Shown here in pieces: positions 16,374 through 23,927 of a stretch of 64,000 bases of DNA; the first letter of the stretch is position 1, and each line of letters starts with the position of its first letter. The stretch lies in assembly GCA_038230335.1 (NCBI GenBank), contig JBBRNL010000005.1, positions 124,001 through 188,000 of the forward strand, given 5' to 3'. A program made the translations under genes and the position numbers. The DNA is from JBBRDU01 sp038230335. Its GTDB lineage: Bacteria > Verrucomicrobiota > Verrucomicrobiia > Chthoniobacterales > UBA10450. The notes beneath the pieces were generated by a model, which was not told the origin of the DNA, searched no databases, and saw only the letters and a program-made list of their open reading frames with translations.

Positions 16374-19259
16374 TTAGGCGGCGAGTAACTGTCGAAGGAC
16401 GAACGGAAGAATCCCGCCGTGCCGATAGTAGTCGATTTCAATCGGCGTATCGATTCGCAAGATCACCGGAAGTTTGCGCGCCGCGCCATCTTGACGGGTG
16501 ATCTCCAGGGTCACTTGCTGGCCTGGCTGAATCGATTCGGACAAACCGAGCACCGAAAATGTCTCGGAGCCATCGAGCCCGAGTGATTGCGCGTTCGTTC
16601 CTTCCGCAAACTGCATGGGCAGCACGCCCATCCCGACAAGATTGGATCGGTGAATGCGCTCGAAACTTGCCGCCACCACGGCTTGCACGCCCAGAAGTTT
16701 GGTCCCTTTTGCGGCCCAATCACGCGACGACCCAGTGCCGTACTCGTGCCCGGCCAGGATGACGAGAGGCGTCGCGGTGGCTTGGTATTTCATGGCCGCA
16801 TCAAAGATCGACATGGCCTCGCCGCCTTCTGCCCCGGGAGCAAAATATCTGGTCACGCCGCCTTCGATCCCGGGCATCATGAGATTTTTAATGCGCACAT
16901 TGGCGAAGGTGCCGCGAGTCATGACCAAATCATTCCCGCGTCGGCTTCCGTAGCTGTTGAAGTCTTGCGCTTCAATTCCGCGCGAAAGCAAATACTGCCC
17001 GGCTGGCGAGGTGGGCTTGATCGCGCCGGCCGGTGAGATGTGATCGGTCGTCACGGAGTCGCCGAAAATCCCGAGGGCGCGCGCGTTATGGATTTCCGCG
17101 ATGCGCCCGGCGCTCATCGAGAAATCTTTGAAGAAAGGGGGCTCGTGTATGTAATCGCTCGCCTCGTCCCACCGGTAAACGTCACCTGTGCTGGAAGGGA
17201 TTTCGTTCCACTTCGGATTTTGGTTGGCAAAGTCACGGTAAAGACGACGGAACGTTTCGGGCGTGAGCGCCGAGGCCATGGCCTCGCGAATTTCGTGCAA
17301 GGTTGGCCAGAGATCGCGCAGGAAAGTTTCTTTACCGTCTTTGTCTTTCCCGATCGATTCTTGTGAAAGATCGATATCGACGCGACCGGCCAGGGCAAAG
17401 GCCACGACCAGCGGCGGCGACATGAGAAAGTTGGCCTTTATATTCTGGTGCACGCGCGCTTCAAAATTGCGGTTTCCCGAAAGAACCGACGCGGCGACAA
17501 GGTCGTAGTCGTTGATCGCCTTTTCGATCTTCGGATGAAGCGGTCCCGAGTTTCCTATGCACGTGGTGCAGCCGTAGCCAACGATATTGAAGCCAAGCTG
17601 ATCGAGATAAGGCTGCAGACCCGTCTTATTCAGGTAATCCGTTACGACGCGTGAACCGGGCGCCAGTGACGTCTTGACCGCTGGATCCACGCGCAGTCCG
17701 CGCTCGACCGCCTTCTTCGCCAGCAAGCCGGCCGCCAGCATCACGCTCGGATTGCTCGTGTTCGTACAACTGGTGATGGCGGCGATCAGGACGCTGCCAT
17801 GTCCAATGTGGCTTTGGCCGTGATGGAACGGGTCAGCCGTCGTTTCTTTGAAATCCTTGGCCGAATCCGGCGTGGGCCGGTTCGCCACCATTTCAAGTTT
17901 GTTCCGCTCCTGGGCCGGTCCCGCCTCTTTGCTCCGCTGGTCGGTCGATGGCATGTCCCCATCGGTGGCGGCCGTGCCGTTCAATTCCACGAGATGCTTC
18001 GCGCCAGGATCAACGTCCTGTTTTCCGTAGCCGCCATCGGCGACGGGCTTGCGCAGGAGCGAACGGAATGTTTCGCCCAGGGCGGGGAGATTGATGCGGT
18101 CCTGCGGACGCTTCGGCCCGGCCACGCCCGGTTGCACATCGCCTAAATCGACGGCCAGCCCGACCGAGTAGTCGATGTCGCCCTTACGCGGCATCCCGAA
18201 CATCTGTTGCGCCCGGAAATAACCTTCGAAGGCGGCGCATTGCTCATCCGTGCGCCCCGTCGCGCGCAGGTACGCGACCGATTCGCCGTCGACCGGGAAA
18301 AATCCCATGGTCGCGCCGTACTCCGGCGCCATGTTTCCGATGGTCGCGCGATCCGGCACCGGCAGCGAGGCCGCGCCTTCGCCATAAAACTCGACGAACT
18401 TGCCGACGACTTTTTGCGCACGGAGTAACTGAGTGATGTGCAACACGAGATCGGTGGCGGTGACGCCTTCTTTCAATCGCCCGGTCAACTCCACGCCCAC
18501 CACTTCTGGCGTCAGGAAATAAACCGGCTGCCCGAGCATGCCGGCTTCCGCCTCAATCCCACCGACGCCCCAGCCCACCACGCCGAGGCCATTAATCATG
18601 GTCGTATGGGAATCGGTTCCGACGAGCGTGTCGGGATAGAAGATAGTTGATGGTTGGCGGTTGATGGTTGATGGCCCCGACAGCACGCCTTTGGCCAGAT
18701 ATTCGAGATTCACCTGATGCACGATGCCAATCCCCGGAGGAATCAGCCCGAAAGTTTTAAAGGCTTGCTGACCCCACTTTAGGAATTCGTAGCGCTCGCG
18801 ATTGCGCTTAAATTCCATGTCCAGGTTTAACTGCAACGCTTCGGCTGACCCGAAGAAATCGACCTGGACCGAGTGATCGACGACCAGATCGACGGGCACG
18901 AGCGGTTCGATAATTTTGGGATCGCCGCCCAGCCGTTGCACGGCACTACGCATGGCTGCGAGGTCGACCACGAGCGGAACGCCTGTAAAATCTTGCAGGA
19001 CAATCCGCGCCACCACGAACGGGATTTCTTCGTTGGCCGGTTTCTGCGCGTTCCAGTTGGCCAGCGTCTCGACGTCTTTGCGGCGCACCTTTTTCCCGTC
19101 GCAATTCCGCAGGACGGATTCGAGTACGATGCGGATGCTGATGGGCAGACGGGAGATTTTCCCGATGCCCTGTTTCTCCAGTGCGGGAAGGGAATGCAGA
19201 AATCCTTCGCGGCCCGGACTGACCTCGAACCTCTGCAGCGTCTTGAACTCGTCGGTCAT
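16374..19259 (-). CDS. acnA: Aconitate hydratase (AcnA type)
   Basis: 961 residues. Interconverts citrate and isocitrate through cis-aconitate in the TCA cycle, using a [4Fe-4S] cluster. Cluster ligands are visible: Cys498 (SCTNTSNPSVM) and Cys564/Cys567 (GYGCTTCIGNSG). YPDTLVGTDSHTTMINGLG and the swivel-domain GTGSSRDWAAKGTKLLGV are intact. It is longer than E. coli AcnA (891) owing to an insert of about 55 polar residues (about 430-485) just before the first Cys and a repeat-derived peptide at about 196-207 (see the repeat at 18643). The ATG at 19259 was chosen over an upstream in-frame TTG because the latter falls inside an inverted repeat. Confidence 0.96.
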   Translation of the reverse strand: MTDEFKTLQRFEVSPGREGFLHSLPALEKQGIGKISRLPISIRIVLESVLRNCDGKKVRRKDVETLANWNAQKPANEEIPFVVARIVLQDFTGVPLVVDLAAMRSAVQRLGGDPKIIEPLVPVDLVVDHSVQVDFFGSAEALQLNLDMEFKRNRERYEFLKWGQQAFKTFGLIPPGIGIVHQVNLEYLAKGVLSGPSTINRQPSTIFYPDTLVGTDSHTTMINGLGVVGWGVGGIEAEAGMLGQPVYFLTPEVVGVELTGRLKEGVTATDLVLHITQLLRAQKVVGKFVEFYGEGAASLPVPDRATIGNMAPEYGATMGFFPVDGESVAYLRATGRTDEQCAAFEGYFRAQQMFGMPRKGDIDYSVGLAVDLGDVQPGVAGPKRPQDRINLPALGETFRSLLRKPVADGGYGKQDVDPGAKHLVELNGTAATDGDMPSTDQRSKEAGPAQERNKLEMVANRPTPDSAKDFKETTADPFHHGQSHIGHGSVLIAAITSCTNTSNPSVMLAAGLLAKKAVERGLRVDPAVKTSLAPGSRVVTDYLNKTGLQPYLDQLGFNIVGYGCTTCIGNSGPLHPKIEKAINDYDLVAASVLSGNRNFEARVHQNIKANFLMSPPLVVAFALAGRVDIDLSQESIGKDKDGKETFLRDLWPTLHEIREAMASALTPETFRRLYRDFANQNPKWNEIPSSTGDVYRWDEASDYIHEPPFFKDFSMSAGRIAEIHNARALGIFGDSVTTDHISPAGAIKPTSPAGQYLLSRGIEAQDFNSYGSRRGNDLVMTRGTFANVRIKNLMMPGIEGGVTRYFAPGAEGGEAMSIFDAAMKYQATATPLVILAGHEYGTGSSRDWAAKGTKLLGVQAVVAASFERIHRSNLVGMGVLPMQFAEGTNAQSLGLDGSETFSVLGLSESIQPGQQVTLEITRQDGAARKLPVILRIDTPIEIDYYRHGGILPFVLRQLLAA
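18643..18674 (-). repeat. Short ATCAACC-type tandem repeat lying inside acnA
   Basis: On the minus strand the motif CCATCAAC or close variants recurs four times in about 30 bases (ATCAACCATCAACCGCCAACC then ATCAACTAT). It is read in frame as PSTINRQPSTI in the middle of aconitase, just before YPDTLVGTDSH, where other aconitases have a non-repetitive loop. Direct reading; the link to a dispersed repeat family is from memory of verrucomicrobial genomes. Confidence 0.7.
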
Positions 19260-19266
19260 GATTTTA

Positions 19267-19343
19267 TCGCACAATGGTCACAACGGACACAAAGGCCTCG
19301 CAGTTTTATCAATATTGAATCCGGCGTGGTGACCGTTGTGCGA
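19267..19343. repeat. Inverted repeat (palindromic element) between acnA and the peroxiredoxin gene
   Basis: The left arm TCGCACAATGGTCACAACG and the right arm, read on the other strand, TCGCACAACGGTCACCACG agree at 17 of 19 positions and are separated by 39 bases. It fills the whole gap between the acnA start and the stop of the next gene, so it also lies in the acnA 5' leader. Looks like a small dispersed palindromic element rather than a terminator (no T run). Confidence 0.75.
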
Positions 19344-19345
19344 GC

Positions 19346-19840
19346 TCATTTTAGTTCGGCCAGTTTCGCCTTCACCTTGTCGAAATTAGGCAGGGCGCGC
19401 GCGTCGTCGTTACTCTCGGCATACTGAATCGTGCCCTGCCGATCGATCACAAACACCGCGCGTTTGGAAACTCCGCCCATTCCAAGATTCATTTGCGGCA
19501 GAAAGGAGTCGTAAGCCACGTCGTAGGCTTTGGCGACTTGGTGCTCGTAATCACTCAGCAGCGGGACGGAGATCTTCTCTTTCTGGGCCCATGCTTCCTG
19601 GGCGAATGGATTATCTCCGCTGATGCCATAGACAGCGGCGTTTAAACTTCCATAAGCCGATAAATCCATGCTGATGCCGCACATTTCGGTCGTGCAAGTG
19701 CCGGTGAAGGCCATGGGAAAGAAAAGGAGCAGAGTGTTCTGCTTCCCGAAGTGATCGCTCAATTTGATCTGCTTCGGTCCATCCGCAGTTTTAGTGGAGA
19801 GCGCGAAATCGGGAGCCGGTGTTCCAACGGTGAGAGCCAT
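19346..19840 (-). CDS. Peroxiredoxin (AhpC/TSA, BCP/AhpE-like)
   Basis: 164 residues, thioredoxin fold. Reduces hydrogen peroxide and organic peroxides in the cytoplasm. The peroxidatic cysteine sits in FFPMAFTGTCTTEMCG (Thr-x-x-Cys, about residue 49), with a second Cys five residues on that could resolve it. Conserved GISGDNPF and LSDYEHQVAKAYDV follow. No signal peptide. It reads towards acnA; the acnA leader lies directly downstream. Confidence 0.92.
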   Translation of the reverse strand: MALTVGTPAPDFALSTKTADGPKQIKLSDHFGKQNTLLLFFPMAFTGTCTTEMCGISMDLSAYGSLNAAVYGISGDNPFAQEAWAQKEKISVPLLSDYEHQVAKAYDVAYDSFLPQMNLGMGGVSKRAVFVIDRQGTIQYAESNDDARALPNFDKVKAKLAELK

Positions 19841-19953
19841 ATAGATAAGTAGTTAGTTCAGGTTTAGAGGAACCGCACTATAAGATCGCGCCGGGGCCGG
19901 TCAAAAATTTTGCGCGCGCGACGGCCGAAAAAGAGGCTAGTAACCCTTACCGC

Positions 19954-20442
19954 ATGGACTTGCTTTGGTGGCTGATCGTTATTGTCCTCTTCGCCGTTGG
20001 CCTGATTGGCACGGTTTTGCCGGTCTTTCCCGGAACCACGATTATCCTGGCCGCGGCGGTGATTCATCGCGTTATGCTCGGGGAAGAAAAAAGCGTGGGT
20101 TGGGGAACGCTCGCCATTCTGGTGCTGCTCACGATCGGTTCCTATGCCCTGGATTTCCTGAGCGGCTATCTTGGCGCGAGGCATTTCGGGGCGAGCAAGT
20201 GGGGAACGCTCGGCGCTGTGGTGGGAGCGTTGTTGGGCCTTTTCTTCGGCCTCATCGGTCTCTTCGTCGGACCCGTCATCGGGGCGATCACGGGTGAGTT
20301 CATTGCAGGTAAAAAGATGGTAGCGGCCGGCCGCGCCGGCTGGGGAAGTTTGCTCGGTCATATTGGCGGGATGATCGGCAAACTCGCCATTGCGCTCGTC
20401 ATGATCAGCGTCTTCCTGCTGCGGGCGCCGGCGCCGTTCTGA
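19954..20442 (+). CDS. DUF456 family membrane protein
   Basis: 162 residues with four or five membrane helices and the glycine-rich pattern of DUF456: LFAVGLIGTVLPVFPGTTIILAAAV, then LDFLSGYLGARHFGASKWG, GALLGLFFGLIGLFVGPVIGAITGEF. Role unknown; the repeated Gly-x-x-x-Gly helices suggest packed membrane helices. Preceded by about 110 bases, so it probably has its own promoter. The 87-base palindromic element at 20466 follows it. Confidence 0.85.
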   Translation: MDLLWWLIVIVLFAVGLIGTVLPVFPGTTIILAAAVIHRVMLGEEKSVGWGTLAILVLLTIGSYALDFLSGYLGARHFGASKWGTLGAVVGALLGLFFGLIGLFVGPVIGAITGEFIAGKKMVAAGRAGWGSLLGHIGGMIGKLAIALVMISVFLLRAPAPF

Positions 20443-20465
20443 GCGTTGCGCCCGTTTGAAACCAG

Positions 20466-20552
20466 GTAGGGACGGATCTCCGAGCCGTCCGATCCGCCAA
20501 GCTGCGGCACGTGTGAGAATCACTGACGGACGACTCGGAGGGTGGTCCCTAC
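20466..20552. repeat. Palindromic element with GTAGGGAC ends
   Basis: An 87-base imperfect inverted repeat: GTAGGGACGGATCTCCGAGC at the left and, on the other strand at the right, GTAGGGACCACCCTCCGAGT; both continue CGTCCG. The middle (about 35 bases) is unpaired. The same GTAGGGAC termini bound a shorter element at 51445-51502. No coding capacity. Confidence 0.75.
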
Positions 20553-20616
20553 TTGCCCGCGGAGTTGGTTCGAGGCGTTCGGGTCCACCAAAAAAAAAGA
20601 CATTGCGCGATCCTGC

Positions 20617-20633
20617 ACTTTGTATTACAAAGT
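20617..20633. promoter_or_regulatory. Operator-like palindrome upstream of the membrane protein gene
   Basis: ACTTTGTATTACAAAGT is a perfect 8-bp palindrome with one central base. It ends six bases before the ATG at 20640, so it covers the ribosome-binding region; a protein bound here would block initiation. A near-identical site is at 21619. The winged-helix regulator encoded between them is the obvious candidate ligand (inference). Confidence 0.7.
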
Positions 20634-20639
20634 AATCCG

Positions 20640-21302
20640 ATGAGTGATCGTGCGTCGGCTGAAGAAGATTTGCGAATCATCCGCACTTTGATGGAGCGGG
20701 CCACCACTTACCGCGCTATTTCGGCGCCCAGCGCGCTGGTCGCGGGATTATTGTCTACCCTTGCGGCCGGGGCCGTTTACTACAACAACGAGGTAAAATT
20801 GGTCCTCGGCCGGACGGTAGGTCCACGCGAGTTTGCCGTCATTTGGATCGCGGTTTTAATCGTCGCGGCAATGGCAAACGCGTTCTTCGTTTGGCGCGAA
20901 GCCAAGGCCGGCGGACGACCCTTCGTTTCCTCCGGCATGAAGCTGACCCTGCGCGCCATTTCTCCCAACCTGCTTATTCCCGCGGCTTTTACGCTCTGGT
21001 TTTTTGAGACCGGTTATCTGGGCGCGCGCGAGCTGGAATTGGTCACCATGTGGGTTGCCTTTTACGGTCTGACTTTGCTCTCCACAGCGTTGTTCGCACC
21101 CCGCTCACTCGCCATCCTGGGGTGGGCCTTTCTCCTTTCCAGCGTAAGTATTCCGGTGCTGATGAACACGATCGATAATTTAACGGACGATGTTCCCGAC
21201 ACGGTGATGGGAGTGACGTTCGGCCTCTTCCATCTCATTTACGCGGCGGCCACCTGGCGGCGCAAAGGCGACGAGAGGGATGCGCCGATGACGATCGAAT
21301 GA
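20640..21302 (+). CDS. Membrane protein of a regulator-linked two-gene unit
   Basis: 220 residues. A short N-terminal helix (SDRASAEEDLRIIRTLMERAT) precedes about six membrane helices (ISAPSALVAGLLSTLAAGAVYY, VIWIAVLIVAAMANAFFVW, LLIPAAFTLWFFETGYLGA, MWVAFYGLTLLSTALF, AILGWAFLLSSVSIPVLM, FGLFHLIYAAATW). No transporter or enzyme motif was seen. The ATG at 20640 was chosen because an upstream extension would read through the palindromic operator. It is followed after three bases by a winged-helix regulator, a common arrangement of an effector membrane protein with its own transcription factor. Confidence 0.75.
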   Translation: MSDRASAEEDLRIIRTLMERATTYRAISAPSALVAGLLSTLAAGAVYYNNEVKLVLGRTVGPREFAVIWIAVLIVAAMANAFFVWREAKAGGRPFVSSGMKLTLRAISPNLLIPAAFTLWFFETGYLGARELELVTMWVAFYGLTLLSTALFAPRSLAILGWAFLLSSVSIPVLMNTIDNLTDDVPDTVMGVTFGLFHLIYAAATWRRKGDERDAPMTIE

Positions 21303-21305
21303 GCG

Positions 21306-21602
21306 ATGCTCGATTTCGGCAAGCTCGACAAAGCCATCCACGAAAAGGGGAGGCTTTCCATCATGACTTTGCTGGCCAGCCGAGGCCGCTGGTCGTTTCA
21401 GGATTTGAAATCGGAATTGGGCATGAGCGACGGGAATCTGATCACGCATTTGCGCACTCTGCACAAGCTTGGCCTGGTCGCGATGACGAAGGAAGTGCGG
21501 GGCCGGCCGCAGACGAGTTATGCGCTGACCGGAAAAGGGCGGGGGGCTTTCCAGGATTACCTGCATGTACTGGAACAGATTGTGAAAGCGGGAAAGAAAT
21601 GA
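21306..21602 (+). CDS. Winged-helix transcriptional regulator (HTH_34 / ArsR-MarR-like)
   Basis: 98 residues, essentially one winged helix-turn-helix: LSIMTLLASRGRWSFQDLKSELGMSDGNLITHLRTLHKLGLVAMTKEVRGRPQTSYALTGKG shows the helix 2-turn-helix 3 and the beta wing, followed by a C-terminal helix for dimerisation (FQDYLHVLEQIVKAGKK). This length and the transcribed pairing with a membrane protein are typical of PF13601-type regulators. It starts three bases after the preceding stop, so it is co-transcribed. Near-identical palindromes flank the two-gene unit and are its likely targets. No ligand-binding domain was seen. Confidence 0.85.
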   Translation: MLDFGKLDKAIHEKGRLSIMTLLASRGRWSFQDLKSELGMSDGNLITHLRTLHKLGLVAMTKEVRGRPQTSYALTGKGRGAFQDYLHVLEQIVKAGKK

Positions 21603-21618
21603 TTTTTTTTGCGTAGTT

Positions 21619-21635
21619 ACTTTGTAATACAAAGC
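21619..21635. promoter_or_regulatory. Second operator-like palindrome, upstream of ispH
   Basis: ACTTTGTAATACAAAGC differs from the perfect site at 20617 only in the central base and the last base. It lies 17 bases before the ispH ATG and 17 bases after the regulator stop. It could control ispH, or act with the first site to loop the DNA between them. The TGA of the regulator gene is followed by a run of eight T. Confidence 0.65.
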
Positions 21636-21652
21636 TCACTCGAATCCTTCTT

Positions 21653-22531
21653 ATGAAAATTATTCTCGCGCAGCATTTTGGCATGTGCTTTGGCGTCCGT
21701 GACGCCATTGCCCAAGCCGAACAACTCGCCCAGGACGCTCCCTTGACCATTCTCGGCGAGCTCGTCCATAACCCGGTCGTGCGCGAACGGCTTCGCGCCC
21801 AGGATGTCAGAGAGGGTTCTCTCGAGGCTCTGCCAGCGGACTCGCATCGCGTCATGATCACGGCCCACGGCGCCTCGGATGCCAGGCGCGCCCAGTGGAG
21901 AAGCGCGGGCTTCGACGTGGTCGATGGCACATGCCCACTTGTTCGACATGCGCACGAGCAGCTGAAACAACTCGTGGCCAGAGATTATTTTCCGGTGGTT
22001 ATCGGCAAGGCGGGCCATGTCGAGGTTCGCGGACTCGTGGAAGATTTCCCGGAGGCGATCGTTGTCGAGATTCCATCTCATCTTCTGAAACTGCCACGCC
22101 GCGAACGATACGGCGTCATCTCGCAGACAACGCAACCGATCGAGCACGCTTATTTCATGGTGGCGAAGCTTCGTTCTCTGTTTCCCGCCGCCGAGGTTCG
22201 GTTCGTCGACACTGTTTGTAAGCCGACGAAAAATCGTCAGGCCGCATTGCGAACACTGATCACTCAGGCGGAGATGATCGTGGTCGTGGGCGGGCGCGAG
22301 AGTAATAACACGCGGCAACTCGTAGCCACCTGTGGCGCAGCCGGGCGCCCGGCCGTGCATATCGAGCGACCGGACGAGCTGAGGGCCGCTGACTTTGCCG
22401 GAATTCAAGTGGTCGGCCTAACCGCGGGCACGTCGACCATGCGCGAGACCGTCTCGGCCGTGCAGGCGCGGCTCGAGGAAATTTCAACCAACCAACTCCA
22501 TCCAACCACCATAGATAAACCAACCTTATGA
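21653..22531 (+). CDS. ispH: 4-hydroxy-3-methylbut-2-enyl diphosphate reductase
   Basis: 292 residues. Last step of the MEP isoprenoid pathway: reductive dehydration of HMBPP to IPP and DMAPP with a [4Fe-4S] cluster. The three cluster cysteines are present: Cys12 (FGMCFGVRDAI), Cys94 (DGTCPLVRH) and Cys189 (DTVCKPTKNRQ). The GKAGHVEVRG loop, TQTT-type segment (SQTTQPIEHAY) and VGGRESNNTRQL are conserved. It lacks the usual Asn-Thr-Ile-Cys wording, so it belongs to a divergent branch. The last four bases overlap the start of the ferritin-like gene. The operator-like site at 21619 lies in its 5' region. Confidence 0.93.
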   Translation: MKIILAQHFGMCFGVRDAIAQAEQLAQDAPLTILGELVHNPVVRERLRAQDVREGSLEALPADSHRVMITAHGASDARRAQWRSAGFDVVDGTCPLVRHAHEQLKQLVARDYFPVVIGKAGHVEVRGLVEDFPEAIVVEIPSHLLKLPRRERYGVISQTTQPIEHAYFMVAKLRSLFPAAEVRFVDTVCKPTKNRQAALRTLITQAEMIVVVGGRESNNTRQLVATCGAAGRPAVHIERPDELRAADFAGIQVVGLTAGTSTMRETVSAVQARLEEISTNQLHPTTIDKPTL

Positions 22532-23301
22532 ATTCACGACATTGGCTCGCCTATTACCAGGCTAACAAAACAAACCGGCCGGAACCAAAATGGAATCTGC
22601 CCAGTCCCTTGCCCCGACGCATACAGGATGTGCTGGCTCGCTCCCTCTCGCATTTTCAACTAGGCGAAACCGGGGAAGGCAAGTTTCTCATCGCCCAAGC
22701 GCGCGCGCAGGTGCCGGACGACTATCAATACCATGAGGCCTTGCGCTTGTTCGTGGCGGAGGAAGGGGAGCACGCGCGCTTGCTCGACCGGCTCGTGCGG
22801 AGATTTGGGGGAAGCATCATTCAGCGGCATTGGACGCATGCCCTCTTTCGATTAGTTCGCCACTTTCTCGGGTTTAAATTCGAGATTCAACTCCTCGTCA
22901 TCGCCGAGCTCGTCGGCACGGCATATTATCGTTTGTTGCAGGCGCGTGGGCGCGATCCCGTGTTGGAAGAAACGTGCACGTTGCTTCTGAGCGACGAAGA
23001 ACGGCATATCGAGTTTCACGCTGATTGGCTGGGCGCCTTTCTGGGGCGGCTCCTGCCTATCGAGGTTTCGGCTTGGCGCGCGCAATTCCAGTTCCTCTTC
23101 ACCGTCGCGGCCTGGGTTGCCTGGATTGATCACCGCGCCGCTCTTGGTGCGGCCGGAGCCAATCGCGGGGAATTTTTTAACGAGGCTCGCCGGGAATGCA
23201 TCTGCTTCCTGCGGCAGCTGGAGCGCACCGCGGTCCTGAGCGGCCAGGCAAAGATTGCCGGCCACCCCTCCCTACCTGATGGCAACTTCCGGTTATCATG
23301 A
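22528..23301 (+). CDS. Ferritin-like diiron protein
   Basis: 257 residues, helical. Two ExxH motifs are visible, EEGEH at 78-82 and DEERH at 156-160, with an extra His164 and Glu127 placed as further metal ligands; Glu50 may be the fourth helix ligand. This is the pattern of ferritin-like/rubrerythrin-like four-helix diiron carboxylate proteins. A longer C-terminal part (about 180-257) is amphipathic. The enzyme activity is unknown; hydroxylase, desaturase-like or peroxidase roles are all possible. It is translationally coupled to ispH (ATGA overlap). Confidence 0.75.
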   Translation: MNSRHWLAYYQANKTNRPEPKWNLPSPLPRRIQDVLARSLSHFQLGETGEGKFLIAQARAQVPDDYQYHEALRLFVAEEGEHARLLDRLVRRFGGSIIQRHWTHALFRLVRHFLGFKFEIQLLVIAELVGTAYYRLLQARGRDPVLEETCTLLLSDEERHIEFHADWLGAFLGRLLPIEVSAWRAQFQFLFTVAAWVAWIDHRAALGAAGANRGEFFNEARRECICFLRQLERTAVLSGQAKIAGHPSLPDGNFRLS

Positions 23302-23311
23302 TAGATTCGTC

Positions 23312-23711
23312 TCGATGGCAGACGATCGCTGGTGAGCCGTAAGGCTTGCTGGAGGAAAGTCCGAACACCATACGGCAGCATGCCGCGTAAAATGCGCGGG
23401 CACCGTGGTCGCAAGATTGCGGTGACGGAAAGTGTCACAGAAAAGACACCGCCGGTTCTTTGGCAACGAAGTACAGGTAAGGTTGAAAAGGCGAGGTAAG
23501 AGCTCACCGCTCGCGAAGCAATTCGCGGGGCATGAAAAACCCCATGTGGTGCAAGACAAAACAGAGGCAGGGCCGCCGGTCCGTTAAACCCTCGGGTATC
23601 GTCGCATCACGGCGCGCGCAAGTGCGCCGGGCGTCTCGCGCAAGCGGGATGAGATAAATGATCGTCCGGCCTGAGCAATCAGGCCGACAGAATTCGGCTT
23701 ATCGCCATCAA
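23312..23711 (+). ncRNA. rnpB: RNase P RNA (bacterial type A)
   Basis: About 400 bases carrying the conserved RNase P elements in order: GAGGAAAGTCCGAACACC near the 5' end (J/P4 strand), GGTAAGAGCTCACCGC in the middle, GACAAAACAGAGGCAGGG, then ACAGAATTCGGCTTA at the 3' end (P4 partner). GATGGC at 23314 pairs with GCCATC at 23704 as the P1 helix, fixing the ends. It cleaves pre-tRNA 5' leaders as the catalytic subunit with RnpA. It starts about ten bases after the ferritin-like stop. Confidence 0.96.
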
Positions 23712-23715
23712 ATAT

Positions 23716-23750
23716 GAAGGGCGTCTTCGGAAACGGAGGCGCCCTTCGCT
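23716..23750 (+). terminator. Terminator of rnpB
   Basis: GAAGGGCG at 23716 and CGCCCTTC at 23740 form a strong stem with further pairing inside a TCTTCGG-AAACGG loop, directly after the mature 3' end of RNase P RNA, followed by GCTTTCCC. The trailing T run is short. Confidence 0.7.
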
Positions 23751-23803
23751 TTCCCATCTGCTACAGCGGCGGTCTGCACCGAACGTGGTCAAGGGATTTC
23801 TTA

Positions 23804-23871
23804 GCCACAGGTGAGCACAGATTGGGGAGTCAGAATGAGTTTTTATATCTGTGTCCGTTTCAATCTGTGGC
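23804..23871. repeat. Inverted CACAGAT-type repeat
   Basis: Left arm GCCACAGGTGAGCACAGATT and right arm, on the other strand, GCCACAGATTGAAACGGACA then CAGAT. Both arms carry GCCACAG and CACAGAT/ACACAGAT words. It lies in the 180-base gap between rnpB and the aminotransferase, which otherwise shows nothing. Bases 23762-23775 also resemble the GCGGCGGTC hairpin at 47165. Confidence 0.6.
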
Positions 23872-23927
23872 GAAAAATTCATAATGCGACAGACCGTCGC
23901 GAAGTTCGAAAACTGCGGCACCGCTAA

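Noticed and set aside
19260..19274. A TTG start for acnA at 19274
   Set aside because: It adds five residues and falls inside an inverted repeat; the ATG at 19259 is ordinary.
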